Shown here piece after piece: positions 1 to 5,995 of a DNA stretch of 6,017 nucleotides. Below the pieces are notes generated by a model that was not told the origin of the DNA, did not search any database, and saw nothing but the letters and a program-made list of their open reading frames with translations. The position numbers and the translations under genes are program-made. Every line of letters starts with the position of its first letter. Position 1 is the first letter of the stretch. Where the stretch lies: positions 1 through 6,017 of the forward strand of contig JAEXPL010000134.1 in the NCBI GenBank assembly GCA_023446865.1. The letters are read 5' to 3'. This DNA comes from Verrucomicrobiota bacterium (GTDB taxonomy: Bacteria > Verrucomicrobiota > Verrucomicrobiia > Opitutales > Opitutaceae).

Positions 1-661
1 GCACGGCGCTGCGCTCGACGCGGATCAGGCCGGCGGCGCGCAGGCGCGCGAAGGTGCGGGAGAGGGTCTCGCTGGTGGTGCCCAACTCGGCGGCCAGGGT
101 GCGCTTGGTGCCGCGCAGCTCGACGTGCGCCTCGCCGGTGGCGGCGGGCGGGCAGCGCTTGGCCAGCCAGTTGAGCAGGCGCGTCTCCACATCCTTGAGG
201 GTGAGGTCGTCGAGCAGGCCGACGATCACGCGCAGGTGCTGGCTCATGGAGCCGAGCATGCGCAGCGCGAGATCGGGGCGTCGCCCGAGCAGGGCGACCA
301 TCGGGGCCCGTGGGATCAGCACGACGGCGCTCGCCTCGACGGCGCGGGCATCGGCCGGGTAGCCGGTGCCGGTGGCGAGCGTGGCTTCGGCGAACGACTC
401 GCCCGGGCGGAAGACGTGGATGACCTGCTCCTTCCCCGCCGGACTCACGCGATGGACGTTCACGGCCCCGCGTTGCACGACGTAGAAGCCTTCGCTCGCC
501 TCGCCTTCGCGGAAGAGCAACGCGCCCTTCGCGAGCGGCTTGAGCACGGCGAAGGCCGCGATCGTCTCAAGGTCGGCGGCGGGCAGGCCGGCGAACAGGT
601 CGCACGCACGCAAGGTGTGGGCGAGGGCGACGGTGCGCAGCGCGGCGGGCCGGTCGGACAT
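1..661 (-). CDS. Crp/Fnr-family regulator, FNR/DNR type (C-terminus cut by window edge)
   Basis: I translated this by eye from the ATG at 661-659; it stays open for 220 codons to the left edge, so only the last few residues should be missing (family members are about 220-240 aa). Residues about 22-120 form the cyclic-nucleotide-like beta-roll sensor domain (DLFAGL, then GEASEGFYVVQRGAV, then PGESFAEATL). Residues about 125-155 are the dimerisation helix, and 180-220 the winged helix-turn-helix. The phosphate cassette lacks the Arg-Ser pair of cAMP-binding CRP; the FAEA...YPADARAVE pattern instead resembles Pseudomonas DNR as I remember it. The recognition helix reads SETLSR (198-203), with the E-x-x-S-R pattern that FNR uses to read TTGAT half-sites. 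There is no N-terminal four-cysteine FNR cluster; only Cys20 and Cys170 are present, so an oxygen-sensing [4Fe-4S] cluster is unlikely. I infer a nitric oxide or redox responsive activator of anaerobic genes. It lies 26 bp downstream of the DUF2249 gene. The ligand is not established by the sequence. Confidence 0.93.
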   Translation of the reverse strand, partial: MSDRPAALRTVALAHTLRACDLFAGLPAADLETIAAFAVLKPLAKGALLFREGEASEGFYVVQRGAVNVHRVSPAGKEQVIHVFRPGESFAEATLATGTGYPADARAVEASAVVLIPRAPMVALLGRRPDLALRMLGSMSQHLRVIVGLLDDLTLKDVETRLLNWLAKRCPPAATGEAHVELRGTKRTLAAELGTTSETLSRTFARLRAAGLIRVERSAV

Positions 662-687
662 GCGGGCAGGTTGGCGGAGTTCGGCGT

Positions 688-921
688 TCAGTCGCGTCGA
701 AAATCAACCTGCCAGCCGCCGTCGCTGCCGCGCTCGATCCGGGCGGTGTAGCCCGCGGCCTTGCAGCGCTCGATCAGGGGCGAGGGCAGGAACGGAGCGA
801 GCACGGTGAGCCCCTGGCCGGGCTTGAGCGTGGCGAGGGCGGCGTCGACGGCGTCGCAGGGCTGCTCGCCGCGCGCGAGCAGGGGGCGGACATCGAGACG
901 TTTGTTCTTCGGTGCGGCCAT
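688..921 (-). CDS. DUF2249 domain protein, 77 aa
   Basis: The 77-residue product opens with the family signature LDVRPL (9-14), continues with an alpha-helix (DAVDAALATLKPGQGLTVLAP, 23-43), then the PSPL motif (46-49), and ends in a beta hairpin (GGWQVDFRRD). This is the compact TusA-like fold of DUF2249. The function is unknown; members often lie beside nitric oxide reductase, hemerythrin-like or DNR/NnrR genes, so a role in nitrogen-oxide or redox handling is a context-based guess. The TusA-type catalytic Cys position is not obviously occupied: Cys22 and Cys53 are present but outside the usual early motif. The frame is open upstream to 1050, but that extension would be encoded by the heptad repeats and has low-complexity content, so I choose the ATG at 921, just before the conserved domain. 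There is no clear Shine-Dalgarno sequence before it. The next gene in the same direction is the Crp/Fnr-type regulator. Confidence 0.85.
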   Translation of the reverse strand: MAAPKNKRLDVRPLLARGEQPCDAVDAALATLKPGQGLTVLAPFLPSPLIERCKAAGYTARIERGSDGGWQVDFRRD

Positions 922-928
922 GGCGATG

Positions 929-1079
929 AGACGGTGGACGGTGAACGGTGGACGGTCGACGGTGGACAGTTGACGGTGGGCGGCGGGCGGCGGGCGGCCG
1001 CTGAACAGTGAACCTTGAACACGGAACACTGAACCCTGAATCCTGAACATTGAGTCCGGCGCCTCGAAACCCGAAACGA
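929..1079. repeat. Degenerate 7-bp tandem repeat tract, two blocks
   Basis: Two adjacent heptad blocks are visible by eye. Block 1 (929-998) is ten units with plus-strand consensus GGACGGT, drifting to GGGCGGC in the last three. Block 2 (1003-1079) is eleven units with consensus GAACNNT (for example GAACAGT, GAACCTT, GAACACT, GAACCCT), decaying in the last four. Spacing within each block is exactly seven with no insertions or deletions; the two registers differ by four bases at 999-1002. The tract fills almost all of the 174-bp gap between the cupin and DUF2249 genes and ends seven bases before the DUF2249 ATG. It would lie in the 5' leader of the DUF2249-regulator message if the unit is co-transcribed. 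Function is unknown; degenerate heptads of this sort can arise by slippage and are found between genes in some bacteria. Confidence 0.85.
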
Positions 1080-1095
1080 CGCCGAACGGCGCCGC

Positions 1096-1476
1096 TCATT
1101 CCATCCCGTCGCCGTTGGGGATGGGCGCGGAAGAATCGGTCTCGCGTATGAGCGTGAGGAGCATCGAGAACGGTTCCGTGGCGCGGACGGCGTGCGGCAG
1201 GCCGGGCGGCATGTGGAGCAGTTCGCCGGCGGCGAGGGTGCGTTTCTCCCCGGCGAGCGTCCACTCGGCTCGACCCGAGAGCATCTGCACGAGGGCGCGG
1301 GCGGGCGTCGCGTGCTCGGTGAGTTCCTGTCCGGCGGCGAAACCGAAGAGCACCACGCGCGTGCGGCCCGCGGAGAGGATGGTGCGGCTGACGATGCCGC
1401 TGTCGGAGAATTGCGTGGACGCGGTCAACGGCAGGACGCCGGCGCGCTCGGAGGTGAGGAGGGTGTTGGCGCCCAT
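1096..1476 (-). CDS. Small single-domain cupin protein, 126 aa
   Basis: The product is a single beta-barrel cupin. Motif 1 is seen at residues 49-69 (G-x5-H55-x-T-P...LSGRAEW) and motif 2 at 84-99 (GELLHMPPGLPHAVRA, with PPG and His95). The canonical H-x-H of motif 1 is reduced to H55-A-T57 and the usual Glu is not present, so the metal site would rest on His55 and His95 with an unusual set of partners; it may bind metal weakly or act as a sensor or isomerase. The substrate cannot be told. I start at the ATG at 1476, because residues encoded upstream (to 1578) are low-complexity and overlap the end of the YwiC gene. No Shine-Dalgarno precedes it. It follows the YwiC gene by 31 bp on the same strand, so is likely co-transcribed with it. 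Confidence 0.88.
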   Translation of the reverse strand: MGANTLLTSERAGVLPLTASTQFSDSGIVSRTILSAGRTRVVLFGFAAGQELTEHATPARALVQMLSGRAEWTLAGEKRTLAAGELLHMPPGLPHAVRATEPFSMLLTLIRETDSSAPIPNGDGME

Positions 1477-1507
1477 GGAAGAAGGGTAGTCGTGCGGTGC
1501 GCGGCTG

Positions 1508-2278
1508 TCAGCCGAGTCCGGCGGCGAGGATGAAACCGACGCCGAGCGCGGACTCGAGCAGGCCGAGTTGCTTCGCACGCAGGGACGGCGCGGCGGGTCC
1601 CAGCAGCCAGACGGCGCGCAGCAGGAACAGGAGCGCCACGCCCAGGGCGGCGCCGGAGGCCAGCCCGTGCAGGGCGAGCGCGGTCGCGCCGAGGGCGGCG
1701 AGTCCGCTGGTGAGCAGCGCCGGAGCAGCGGATGCGGTGTATCCTTTATTTTGGCGCAGGAACGTGCGCACGACGAGCACGGCCGGCACGGCGCGCAGGA
1801 GCATCAGGGCGGCGAGCGCGAGGGCCGTGGCCGGGCCGGCGCCGGCGAGCGAGGCGCAGGCGGCGGGAAATACTGCGAAGGCCGCGGCGCCGGCGAGCTC
1901 GGCGGCCGCACCGCGGGCGTCGCCGCGGACGTCGAACGTGAGGAAGAGCAGGGCTGGCGGCAGGGCGCCGAGCAAAGGCCAGAACGCGGGCCAGCCAGCG
2001 AGCTGGGCGGCTCCGAAGAGGGCGCCGGCGGCGAGGACGAGCAGGGCTGCCAGCGGCGCGAGTGCGGCGGTTCGTTGCTCGCGACCGAACCGCCCGCAGA
2101 CGAACTGCAGCGGCCGGCGGGCGAGGAACACCGCCGCGGCGGCGAGAGCGAGCACCGCTCCCGCTCGCGATGGCGCGGCGAGCAGGCCGAGCGCGACCGG
2201 CTCGAGCGCCAGACTCCAGGCCCCGTGCTCGCGGGGGAGCAGGAGGTGGCGGAGGTTGGGCGATTTGGCCGGGACCAT
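1508..2278 (-). CDS. YwiC-like integral membrane protein, 256 aa
   Basis: The protein has the hallmarks of the YwiC-like family: LLLPREHGAW at residues 12-21, FLARRPLQ at 51-58, FDVRGDARG at 115-123, RAVPAVLVVRTFLR at 162-175 and RAKQLGLLESALG at 234-246. The remainder is Ala/Leu-rich hydrophobic segments, consistent with about eight membrane helices separated by these short polar loops. Length (256 aa) fits the family. The conserved polar motifs recall UbiA-type prenyltransferases in spacing, but no DxxxD pair stands out, so I do not assign a reaction. In Bacillus subtilis ywiC lies beside fnr in the nitrate respiration region; here it heads a cluster ending in an FNR/DNR-type gene. The ATG at 2278 is chosen because it directly precedes the PREHGAW region; a longer frame reaching 2422 would translate the operator-like site and is rejected. 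There is a GGAG 12 bases before the ATG, too far for a normal ribosome site; the promoter geometry suggests a leaderless start. Confidence 0.9.
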   Translation of the reverse strand: MVPAKSPNLRHLLLPREHGAWSLALEPVALGLLAAPSRAGAVLALAAAAVFLARRPLQFVCGRFGREQRTAALAPLAALLVLAAGALFGAAQLAGWPAFWPLLGALPPALLFLTFDVRGDARGAAAELAGAAAFAVFPAACASLAGAGPATALALAALMLLRAVPAVLVVRTFLRQNKGYTASAAPALLTSGLAALGATALALHGLASGAALGVALLFLLRAVWLLGPAAPSLRAKQLGLLESALGVGFILAAGLG

Positions 2279-2284
2279 GGCGTC

Positions 2285-2290
2285 ACGATA
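2285..2290 (-). promoter_or_regulatory. Candidate -10 element of the YwiC promoter
   Basis: Read on the minus strand this is TATCGT, matching TATAAT at four of six positions including the first T, the A and the final T. It sits at -12 to -7 relative to the A of the YwiC ATG at 2278, the position expected if transcription begins at that A, and downstream of the FNR-type site at the standard interval. No -35 box is needed for a class II FNR-activated promoter. Inferred from spacing; no start site is measured. Confidence 0.4.
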
Positions 2291-2312
2291 CTCCGGGCGG
2301 GGCCGCGCCGCT

Positions 2313-2326
2313 TTGATCGTGCTCAA
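2313..2326. promoter_or_regulatory. FNR/DNR-type operator, 9 of 10 match
   Basis: TTGAT-CGTG-CTCAA matches the FNR/DNR consensus TTGAT-N4-ATCAA at nine of ten defined positions. Its centre (2319.5) is 41.5 bp from the A of the YwiC ATG, the classic class II activator distance if that A is also the transcription start. The Crp/Fnr-type regulator at the end of the cluster carries the E-x-x-S-R helix that reads this half-site, so autoregulation is likely. The site is 141 bp upstream of the divergent gene at 2468 and might act there as well. Matched by eye only; in such GC-rich DNA a chance match is uncommon. Confidence 0.6.
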
Positions 2327-2467
2327 GGTAGTCGGTGGAAGCTTGGGCCGTGGCGGGGACGAGGGGTGCGAAATACGCTGGCGCGGAGGAGGGTCGTCAC
2401 CGACAGTGTGCGACACCGGCACCGTCCTGCGTTTCGTTTTCCTCCAACCCGACCCGAGACTTCACCA

Positions 2468-2980
2468 ATGGCTTTGCTCCGCCTCTCCCCGTTTTTGCTC
2501 GTGATCTCCGCCCTGTGGGTGGCTCCCGCTGCGCTTGCGCAGGTGGACGACGAGCGCGAGATGCTGGCCGGCGTGAGCGAGGCGGCGGAGGACGATGGTC
2601 CGCCGTCGACCCTGACGCTGGCGAAGTTCAAGGAGGCCGTGGCGAAGGTGCAGATGGAGGGTTTCCATCGCATGCCCGAGATGACAGAGGGCGGCGACCA
2701 CCAGCTGATCCTGGTGAGTCCGCCGGAGCGCGCGTTCTATGTCATGGCCCAGCGGGCCAGCATCGGGGAGAAATTCGAAAAGGGAGCGGCCGGGAAACTG
2801 TCGCGTTTCACCCACAACGGGCACGAGGCGTTCTTCGCGCAGCTGAAGGATGAGGAGGGCCAGACGACGTCCTTCATCCTCGTGAAATATCCCGAGCATC
2901 GCATGGGCTTGTTCATCTCCGCCAAACCCGCCGCCCGCCGCGCCGAGCTCATGAAGGTTCTCGCGCAGGTGACGCTGTAG
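2468..2980 (+). CDS. Small secreted or periplasmic protein of unknown function, 170 aa
   Basis: The first 24 residues form a Sec signal peptide: Arg5, a hydrophobic core (SPFLLVISALWVAP) and an ALA|Q cleavage site, leaving a mature protein of about 146 aa outside the cytoplasm. The mature part begins with an acidic stretch (VDDEREMLAGVSEAAEDDGPP), followed by a mixed alpha/beta domain: a helix at 52-64, strands around 79-84 (QLILVS) and 88-95, another at 135-140 (SFILVKY) and 146-151 (MGLFIS), and a C-terminal helix (156-168). There are no cysteines after the signal, no lipobox and no metal motif that I can recognise. I do not recognise the family. The start is the ATG that gives the signal peptide; the frame is open far upstream but that part is antisense to the YwiC gene. 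It has no Shine-Dalgarno sequence. The following membrane-protein gene begins 15 bp downstream. Confidence 0.75.
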   Translation: MALLRLSPFLLVISALWVAPAALAQVDDEREMLAGVSEAAEDDGPPSTLTLAKFKEAVAKVQMEGFHRMPEMTEGGDHQLILVSPPERAFYVMAQRASIGEKFEKGAAGKLSRFTHNGHEAFFAQLKDEEGQTTSFILVKYPEHRMGLFISAKPAARRAELMKVLAQVTL

Positions 2981-2995
2981 CGAGCCCCATTCACG

Positions 2996-3487
2996 ATGAA
3001 GACGATCGATTCATTTCTGCGCTGGCACGAGGTTGATGTGGGACGTTGCTTGGCGGTGCTCCTGTTCGCGGATGCGGTGCAGCACGCCTACAGCCTCCCC
3101 TTCGGGGCGTACATGTTCTTCTTCGATTTCCGCACCCGAACGCCGTTGGCCTCACTTGGTGACCTCAACTGGCTTGTTGCCGGGCTTTGCGTGCTGCTGG
3201 GACTTCTTGTTGCCGCCGAGGTGTGGCTTGCCGCTGCGCTGTGGCGGCATCGGCCGTGGGCGCGCCGCGTGTGCCTGTTGCTCGCATCCCTGGTGTTGGC
3301 GTTCTTGGTGGCTTGTTCGATCGGTGGGCCATTTATCCACGAATACAGTTTCTCGTTCGGGGGCTTCGAGACCAAGAACCCAGGTGATGTCTTCCGCGTA
3401 CTGGCCCCGATCGCCATCATGCCGGTGTTCGGATGTGTCATGTTTGCGTTGAACGCCCCGGTGACCCGCGCCCGCTTCGAGTCTTGA
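2996..3487 (+). CDS. Small integral membrane protein of unknown function, 163 aa
   Basis: Four hydrophobic segments suggest a four-helix membrane protein: about 18-40, 57-82 (LNWLVAGLCVLLGLLVAAEVWLAAAL region), 92-112 and 134-154. A basic loop WRHRPWARR (83-91) between helices two and three is probably cytoplasmic by the positive-inside rule, and the loop at 113-133 (FIHEYSFSFGGFETKNPG) would be on the outer side. No known enzymatic motif is seen, and I do not recognise the family. It lies 15 bp after the secreted-protein gene and 91 bp before cydA on the same strand, so may be co-transcribed with either. Its codons use more T in the third position (CTT, GTT, TTG, GTG) than cydAB, which is a mild hint that it was acquired separately. 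The ATG at 2996 lacks a Shine-Dalgarno sequence. Confidence 0.72.
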   Translation: MKTIDSFLRWHEVDVGRCLAVLLFADAVQHAYSLPFGAYMFFFDFRTRTPLASLGDLNWLVAGLCVLLGLLVAAEVWLAAALWRHRPWARRVCLLLASLVLAFLVACSIGGPFIHEYSFSFGGFETKNPGDVFRVLAPIAIMPVFGCVMFALNAPVTRARFES

Positions 3488-3578
3488 GGGTTTGCTACCG
3501 GCCCAGGGCGGTGGCCTCGGGAAGTGATGCTGCTGGCTTGCGGTGTGCTGGCGAGGCGGGGCACATTCGCTGTTCGCC

Positions 3579-4964
3579 ATGGACGTCCTCCTGCTCTCCC
3601 GCCTGCAGTTCGCGCTCACCACTGCGTTCCACTATCTCTACCCGCCGCTGAGCATCGGGCTGGGGCTGCTGCTCGTCATCAACGAGGGCATGTGGCTGTG
3701 GACGAAGAAGCCGCTGTACCACCAGATGGCGCGGTTCTGGACCAAGGTCTTCGCGCTCACCTTCGCCATCGGAGTGGCGACGGGCATCGTGCTGGAGTTC
3801 GAGTTCGGCACCAACTGGGCGACGTACTCGCGCTACGTGGGCGATGTCTTCGGCAGCGCGCTCGCAGCCGAGGGCATCTTCGCGTTCTTCCTCGAGTCGG
3901 GCTTCCTCGCGGTGCTGCTCTTCGGCTGGGACAAGGTCGGCCCGAAGGTGCATTTCCTCGCGACGTGCATGGTGGCCTTCGGCGCGCATTTCTCGGCGAT
4001 CTGGATCATCGTGGCCAACTCCTGGATGCAGACGCCGGCCGGCTTCCACATCGTGGGCGAGGGGCTCGCGGCGCGCGCGGAGATCACGGATTTCTGGGCG
4101 ATGGTGTTCAACCCGTCGTCGATGGAGCGGCTGTGGCACACCGTCATCGGCTGCTGGCAGGCCGGCGCGTGGCTGATGGTGAGCGTGGGCGCGTGGTACC
4201 TGTTGAAGAAACGCCACCGCGAGTTCGCGCTGGCCTCGGTGAAGCTCGGGCTGGTCGTCGCGGCGGTCGCGGCGGTGCTCTCGCTGGTGAGCGGGCACGA
4301 GAGCGCGGCGGGCGTGGCGAAGAACCAGCCGGCGAAACTCGCCGCCTTCGAGGGCCAGTATGAGACGACGGCCCGCGCGCCGCTCTTTCTCTTCGGCTGG
4401 GTCGACGAGAAGACCGAGACGACCCGCGGCGTGGCGATCCCCGGCATGTTGAGTTATCTCGTGCACGGCGACGGGAACGCCGTGGTCCCCGGTCTTCGCG
4501 ACCCGGCGCTCGCGGCGGACGGCCGGCCGCCGGTGAATTTCACCTTCCAGCTCTACCACATCATGGTCGGCGTCGGTTTCGCGTTGATCGGACTCGGCGC
4601 TTGGGCGGCGTGGGCGTGGTGGCGCGGCACGCTCGCGGATTCGCGGCTGCTGCTCTGCGTGCTCACGCTCTCGGTGCTCGGCCCGCAGATCGCGAACCAG
4701 GCGGGTTGGTGGGCCGCGGAAGTCGGGCGCCAGCCGTGGATCGTGTACCGGCTGCTGAAGACCTCGGACGCACTCTCGAAGGTCGTGACGGCCAACCAGG
4801 TCGTCGCGTCGATGGTGATGTTCGGCGTCGTCTACGTACTGCTCTTCGCGGTCTTCGTCTTCCTCCTCAACGACAAGATCCAGCACGGGCCCGACGACAC
4901 GGATCTACATCCGAGCGGCAAACTTGGGTTGGGCTTCGGCGGCGCCAAGGGAGGTGTGAAATGA
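3579..4964 (+). CDS. cydA: Cytochrome bd quinol oxidase subunit I
   Basis: This membrane subunit holds the three haems and the quinol site of the bd oxidase, which reduces oxygen to water with electrons from quinol without pumping protons. The product is 461 aa, shorter than E. coli CydA (522). Seen in sequence: His18 (haem b595 ligand equivalent of His19) in SRLQFALTTAFHYL; TGIVLEFEFGTNW (68-80); Glu98 and Glu106, matching E. coli Glu99 and Glu107; His187 (equivalent of His186, b558); Lys253 and Glu258 of the quinol loop (NQPAKLAAFE); Met329, the other b558 ligand; and GWWAAEVGRQPW (376-387). Lys253 to Met329 is 76 residues against about 141 in E. coli, so this is the short Q-loop type. Residue 327, two before Met329, is His where E. 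coli has Arg391. The ATG at 3579 is chosen over a GTG at 3543, because MDVLLLSRLQF aligns with the family N-terminus. The gene overlaps cydB by four bases. Confidence 0.98.
   Translation: MDVLLLSRLQFALTTAFHYLYPPLSIGLGLLLVINEGMWLWTKKPLYHQMARFWTKVFALTFAIGVATGIVLEFEFGTNWATYSRYVGDVFGSALAAEGIFAFFLESGFLAVLLFGWDKVGPKVHFLATCMVAFGAHFSAIWIIVANSWMQTPAGFHIVGEGLAARAEITDFWAMVFNPSSMERLWHTVIGCWQAGAWLMVSVGAWYLLKKRHREFALASVKLGLVVAAVAAVLSLVSGHESAAGVAKNQPAKLAAFEGQYETTARAPLFLFGWVDEKTETTRGVAIPGMLSYLVHGDGNAVVPGLRDPALAADGRPPVNFTFQLYHIMVGVGFALIGLGAWAAWAWWRGTLADSRLLLCVLTLSVLGPQIANQAGWWAAEVGRQPWIVYRLLKTSDALSKVVTANQVVASMVMFGVVYVLLFAVFVFLLNDKIQHGPDDTDLHPSGKLGLGFGGAKGGVK
4949..4954 (+). promoter_or_regulatory. Strong Shine-Dalgarno of cydB, inside the end of cydA
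   Basis: GGGAGG lies six bases before the cydB ATG at 4961, within the Gly-Gly codons at the end of cydA. It is the only well-formed and well-placed ribosome binding site before any start in the window. With the ATGA overlap it points to translational coupling that holds the two subunits near equal amounts. Confidence 0.85.
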
Positions 4965-5995
4965 GCTTCGGCACTCTCGACCTCAACACGGTGTGGTTCG
5001 GCATCGTGGGCATTTTGTTCACCGGCTACGTGATCCTAGACGGTTTCGATCTCGGCGTGGGGGTGCTGCACCTCTTCGCGGCGAAGAAAGACGAGGAGCG
5101 GCGCGTGTTTCTCAACGCCATCGGCCCGGTGTGGGACGGCAACGAGGTATGGCTGGTCACCGGCGGCGGCGCGCTCTTCGCGGCGTTTCCCAACGTGTAC
5201 GCCACGGTGTTCTCCGGCTTCTACCTCGCGTTCATGCTGCTGCTGTGCGCGCTGATCTTTCGCGCGGTGGCGATCGAGTTCCGCAGCAAGCACCCGTCGC
5301 CGCGCTGGCGGGCGTGCTGGGATGTCAGTTTTGCGGCGGGCAGCACGGGCTCGGCGCTGCTGATCGGCGTGGCGATGGGCAACATCGCCTGGGGCATCCC
5401 GATCGACGCGCACGGCGAGTTCGCCGGCACGTTCCTCGGCCTGCTGCACCCGTACGCGCTGGCGATGGGCGTGACGACGGTGGCGCTCTTCGCGATGCAC
5501 GGCGCAATCTACCTCGTGCTCAAGACCGAGGGCGAGGTGCAGGCGAAGGTGCGGCGCTGGGTGAATCCGTTGATCATCGCCTTCATCCTCTGCTACGTGA
5601 TCGTGACGCTCGCGACGCTGCTCTACATCCCGCACATCACCGAGGCGTTCCGGCGCGAGCCGTGGTTCTTTGGCATCGTTGTGGCGGTGGTGTTGGCGAT
5701 CGCGGACATCCCGCGCGAGGTGAACCGCGGGAAGGAGTTCCTCGCGTTTCTCTCGTCGTGCGCGGCGATGGCCGGGCTGATGGCGATCTTCGGTGTGGGC
5801 GCGTACCCGAACCTCGTGTTCAGCAGCCCACACCCCGAGCACAGCCTCACGGCCTTCAATGCCGCCTCGTCGCAGAAGACGCTCGGCGTGATGCTCACCA
5901 TCGCGATCATCGGCGTGCCCGTCGTCCTCGCCTACACGGCGAGCATCTATTGGATCTTCCGCGGCAAGGTGAAGCTGGACAAGACGAGCTACTGA
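4961..5995 (+). CDS. cydB: Cytochrome bd quinol oxidase subunit II
   Basis: CydB pairs with CydA in the inner membrane; it carries no haem in the canonical enzyme but shapes the oxidase and its proton path. The 344-aa product (E. coli 379) shows LDGFDLGVG (26-34), the family equivalent of the conserved Asp region, IGPVWDGNEVWLV (54-66), the YLAFMLLLCALIFRAVAIEFR helix (88-108), HPYALAMGVTTVALFAMHGA (163-182), AYPNLV (281-286) and the C-terminal YTASIYWIFRGKVKL (325-339). About eight hydrophobic helices can be seen. The start codon overlaps the cydA stop in ATGA, with a good Shine-Dalgarno upstream, so translation is coupled. The stop lies 22 bases from the right edge, too near to tell whether a cydX-like gene or cydDC follows. 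Confidence 0.98.
   Translation: MSFGTLDLNTVWFGIVGILFTGYVILDGFDLGVGVLHLFAAKKDEERRVFLNAIGPVWDGNEVWLVTGGGALFAAFPNVYATVFSGFYLAFMLLLCALIFRAVAIEFRSKHPSPRWRACWDVSFAAGSTGSALLIGVAMGNIAWGIPIDAHGEFAGTFLGLLHPYALAMGVTTVALFAMHGAIYLVLKTEGEVQAKVRRWVNPLIIAFILCYVIVTLATLLYIPHITEAFRREPWFFGIVVAVVLAIADIPREVNRGKEFLAFLSSCAAMAGLMAIFGVGAYPNLVFSSPHPEHSLTAFNAASSQKTLGVMLTIAIIGVPVVLAYTASIYWIFRGKVKLDKTSY

Noticed and set aside
703..707. An ATCAA half-site near the end of the DUF2249 gene.
   Set aside because: No partner TTGAT lies at the right spacing and it is within the coding region.
125..751. A 208-codon plus-strand frame over the regulator gene.
   Set aside because: The minus strand of the same bases encodes a full Crp/Fnr-type protein with sensor and helix-turn-helix domains; the plus-strand product matches nothing and is a shadow.
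922..1050. An N-terminal extension of the DUF2249 protein through the heptad tract.
   Set aside because: The frame is open, but the residues would simply be read from the repeats and the conserved domain begins right after the ATG at 921.
1568..2467. A long plus-strand frame leading into the secreted-protein gene, giving 470 codons in total.
   Set aside because: The upstream part is antisense to the YwiC gene and has low-complexity Gly/Arg/Glu content; the signal peptide at 2468 marks the true start.
3488..3578. A possible cydA promoter (TTGCGG at 3538 and a CACATT-like -10) and an FNR-type site before cydA.
   Set aside because: The -10 matches only three of six bases and no FNR-like half-site pair is present, so I cannot support a promoter here; cydA may also be read from upstream.
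3495..4886. A 463-codon open frame on the minus strand across cydA.
   Set aside because: It is rich in Arg, Glu, His and Asp with no domain, lies wholly antisense to an unmistakable cydA, and is typical of stop-poor shadow frames in GC-rich DNA.
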